Assembly (NCBI GenBank): GCA_016873595.1
Contig: VGWZ01000010.1
Location: forward strand, 1-22,287
Length of the DNA stretch: 22,287 bases
Source: Nitrospira sp.
GTDB lineage: Bacteria; Nitrospirota; Thermodesulfovibrionia; Thermodesulfovibrionales; SM23-35
Direction of reading: 5' to 3'
In this document: piece after piece, positions 21,148 through 22,287 of the stretch
Layout: every line of letters begins with the position of its first letter
Numbering within the stretch: the stretch's first letter is position 1
Position numbers and translations under genes: made by a program
The notes under the pieces: model-generated
Databases searched by the model: none
What the model was told of the DNA's origin: nothing
What the model saw: the letters and a program-made list of their open reading frames with translations, nothing else

Positions 21148-22287
21148 ATGATAGAAAGACGGAAAACGGGAATAGATAGTATAGGTGATGTTCCATGGGG
21201 CACGCACTTATGCCAATTTTATAATAACAAAAAAGATCTCATTGATATTTTAGTGCCTTATTTCAAGACAGGATTAGAAAATAATGAATTCTGCCTGTGC
21301 GTTACTTCAAAACCACTTACTGAAAAAGAAGCTAAAAAAACAATAAAAAGGGCTGTGCCTGATTTAGATCAATATCTAAAAAGAGGACAGATAGAGATTG
21401 TTCCACATACCGAATGGTATCTCAAAGATGGTGCTTTTAACCTACAGAGAGCTCTTAATGCCTGGTTTAATAAACTTAATCAAGCATTGGCTAAGGGCTA
21501 TGATGGCATGAGGGTAACAGGTAACATGTACTGGCTTGAAAGACGAGGCTGGAAAGATTTCGATAGGTATGAAGAGGAGTTAAACAATGCTATTGGCAAA
21601 TATCGGATGATAGCCCTTTGCACCTATCCTCTTGATAAACATGAAGTACATGAAGTCATTGATATAGTTCGCAACCATCAGTTTGCTCTTATCAAGCGAG
21701 AAGGGAAGTGGGGATTTGTCGAAAGCACGGAGCGCAAGCGGGCTGATAAAGTACTTCGTGAGACACGTGATTATTTGGAAAACTTATTTAACTATGCGAA
21801 CGTTCCTATTATCGTGTGGGATCCTTCTTTCAGAATTACCAGATTCAACCATGCATTTGAACATCTTACAGGGTATATGGCAGAAGAGGTTACCGGCAAA
21901 GAACTTAAAATGTTTTTCCCTGAAGTAAGTCGGGAAGACTCGATAGAAAAGATTAAACGCACCTCAAGTGGCGAGTATTGGGAAGCAGTGGAAATTCCGA
22001 TTCTGTGCAAAGATGGAGATGTCCGGATAGCACTCTGGAACTCGGCGAACATCTATACTGAGGATAGTCTAACAATCATTGCCACTATTGCCCAAGGCAT
22101 AGACATTACAGAGCGCAAGAGGGCTGAGGAAATGTTGCAACACCAGCGCGATGCACTTACTACCCACACACGCATACTCAGTGCCATCCTGCGTACGAGA
22201 GATCTGGACAAGTTGCTCAACACTATTCTTGAAGAAGTGATGTTCTTCCTACACGTGGAGTTTGGTTGTATTCATCTGGTGCAGGGG
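21148..22287 (+). CDS. MEDS-PAS-GAF sensory protein, probable sensor kinase (5' part)
   Basis: 380 codons are visible and the gene runs off the end. The first ~170 residues fit the MEDS domain (methanogen/methylotroph DcmR sensory domain): VPWGTHLCQFYNNKKDLIDILVPYF, GLENNEFCLCVTS, GMRVTGNMYWLERRGW, and MIALCTYPLDKH. A short linker with ESTERKRADKVLRETRDYLENLF leads into a PAS domain (about residues 211-325; VPIIVWDPSFRITRFNHAFEHLTGY ... IAQGIDITERKRAEE). A GAF domain then begins (LSAILRTRDLDKLLNTILEEV). Such proteins usually end in a histidine kinase module, which is not visible here. ATG 21148 has only a modest ribosome site (GAGG, about eight bases upstream). The upstream spacer is AT-rich and carries a TTTAACTA direct repeat (21091 and 21105). 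It is not part of the division cluster. Confidence 0.88.
   Translation, partial: MIERRKTGIDSIGDVPWGTHLCQFYNNKKDLIDILVPYFKTGLENNEFCLCVTSKPLTEKEAKKTIKRAVPDLDQYLKRGQIEIVPHTEWYLKDGAFNLQRALNAWFNKLNQALAKGYDGMRVTGNMYWLERRGWKDFDRYEEELNNAIGKYRMIALCTYPLDKHEVHEVIDIVRNHQFALIKREGKWGFVESTERKRADKVLRETRDYLENLFNYANVPIIVWDPSFRITRFNHAFEHLTGYMAEEVTGKELKMFFPEVSREDSIEKIKRTSSGEYWEAVEIPILCKDGDVRIALWNSANIYTEDSLTIIATIAQGIDITERKRAEEMLQHQRDALTTHTRILSAILRTRDLDKLLNTILEEVMFFLHVEFGCIHLVQG

Overview
The window holds a nearly complete division and cell wall (dcw) gene cluster of a Gram-negative, meso-diaminopimelate-type bacterium. Base composition is moderate, with many AT-rich codons. The flanking genes (bifunctional FBP aldolase/phosphatase, MTH1187-type protein, HU, MEDS-domain sensor) and the style of dispersed repeats suggest a Nitrospirota/Thermodesulfovibrionia-like or Desulfobacterota-like lineage. 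That placement is inference; no marker here proves it.

Layout. Bases 1-1102 on the minus strand carry the 5' part of an archaeal-type FBP aldolase/phosphatase, a small MTH1187/UPF0045 protein and an HU protein. A strong terminator lies after the HU gene and a long hairpin lies ahead of the FBP gene. Bases 1103-1478 are a divergent control region. It has a promoter for HU (minus strand) and a textbook promoter for mraZ (plus strand), followed at once by MraZ-type operator repeats. Bases 1479-20988 are the plus-strand cluster mraZ-rsmH-ftsL-ftsI-murE-murF-mraY-dacA-murD-ftsW-murG, a 412-base gap, then murC-murB-ddl-ftsQ-ftsA-ftsZ. Most genes overlap or sit within 60 bases of each other. Together they make the lipid II precursor (MurB-F, Ddl, MraY, MurG), polymerise and cross-link it at the septum (FtsW/FtsI), trim it (DacA) and build the divisome (FtsL/Q/A/Z). 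After a hairpin past ftsZ, a MEDS-PAS-GAF sensory protein starts at 21148 and runs off the window.

The unusual layer is repetitive DNA. Several soluble enzymes in the cluster (MurE, MurD, Ddl, DacA and slightly MurC) contain in-frame insertions made of two kinds of sequence. One is GC-rich palindromic elements. A 44-base palindrome sits in murE and, reverse-complemented, in murD. A second element of about 52 bases occurs twice in murE, and one copy carries a 24-base palindrome nested inside it. The other kind is tandem arrays with a period of exactly seven bases but a different heptamer at each site. All genes stay open and their catalytic motifs are intact, so the elements are translated as extra loops. 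They also reach gene ends: the murE stop codon lies in a palindrome, the dacA signal peptide core is encoded by five identical heptamers, and the ftsA start appears to lie in a dispersed-repeat fragment. The murG-murC gap is filled with related elements. MurF, MraY, FtsW, FtsI, MurG, RsmH and FtsZ look free of them. This resembles the in-frame palindromic elements of Rickettsia combined with the heptameric STRR repeats of cyanobacteria, and it is the most interesting feature of the window.
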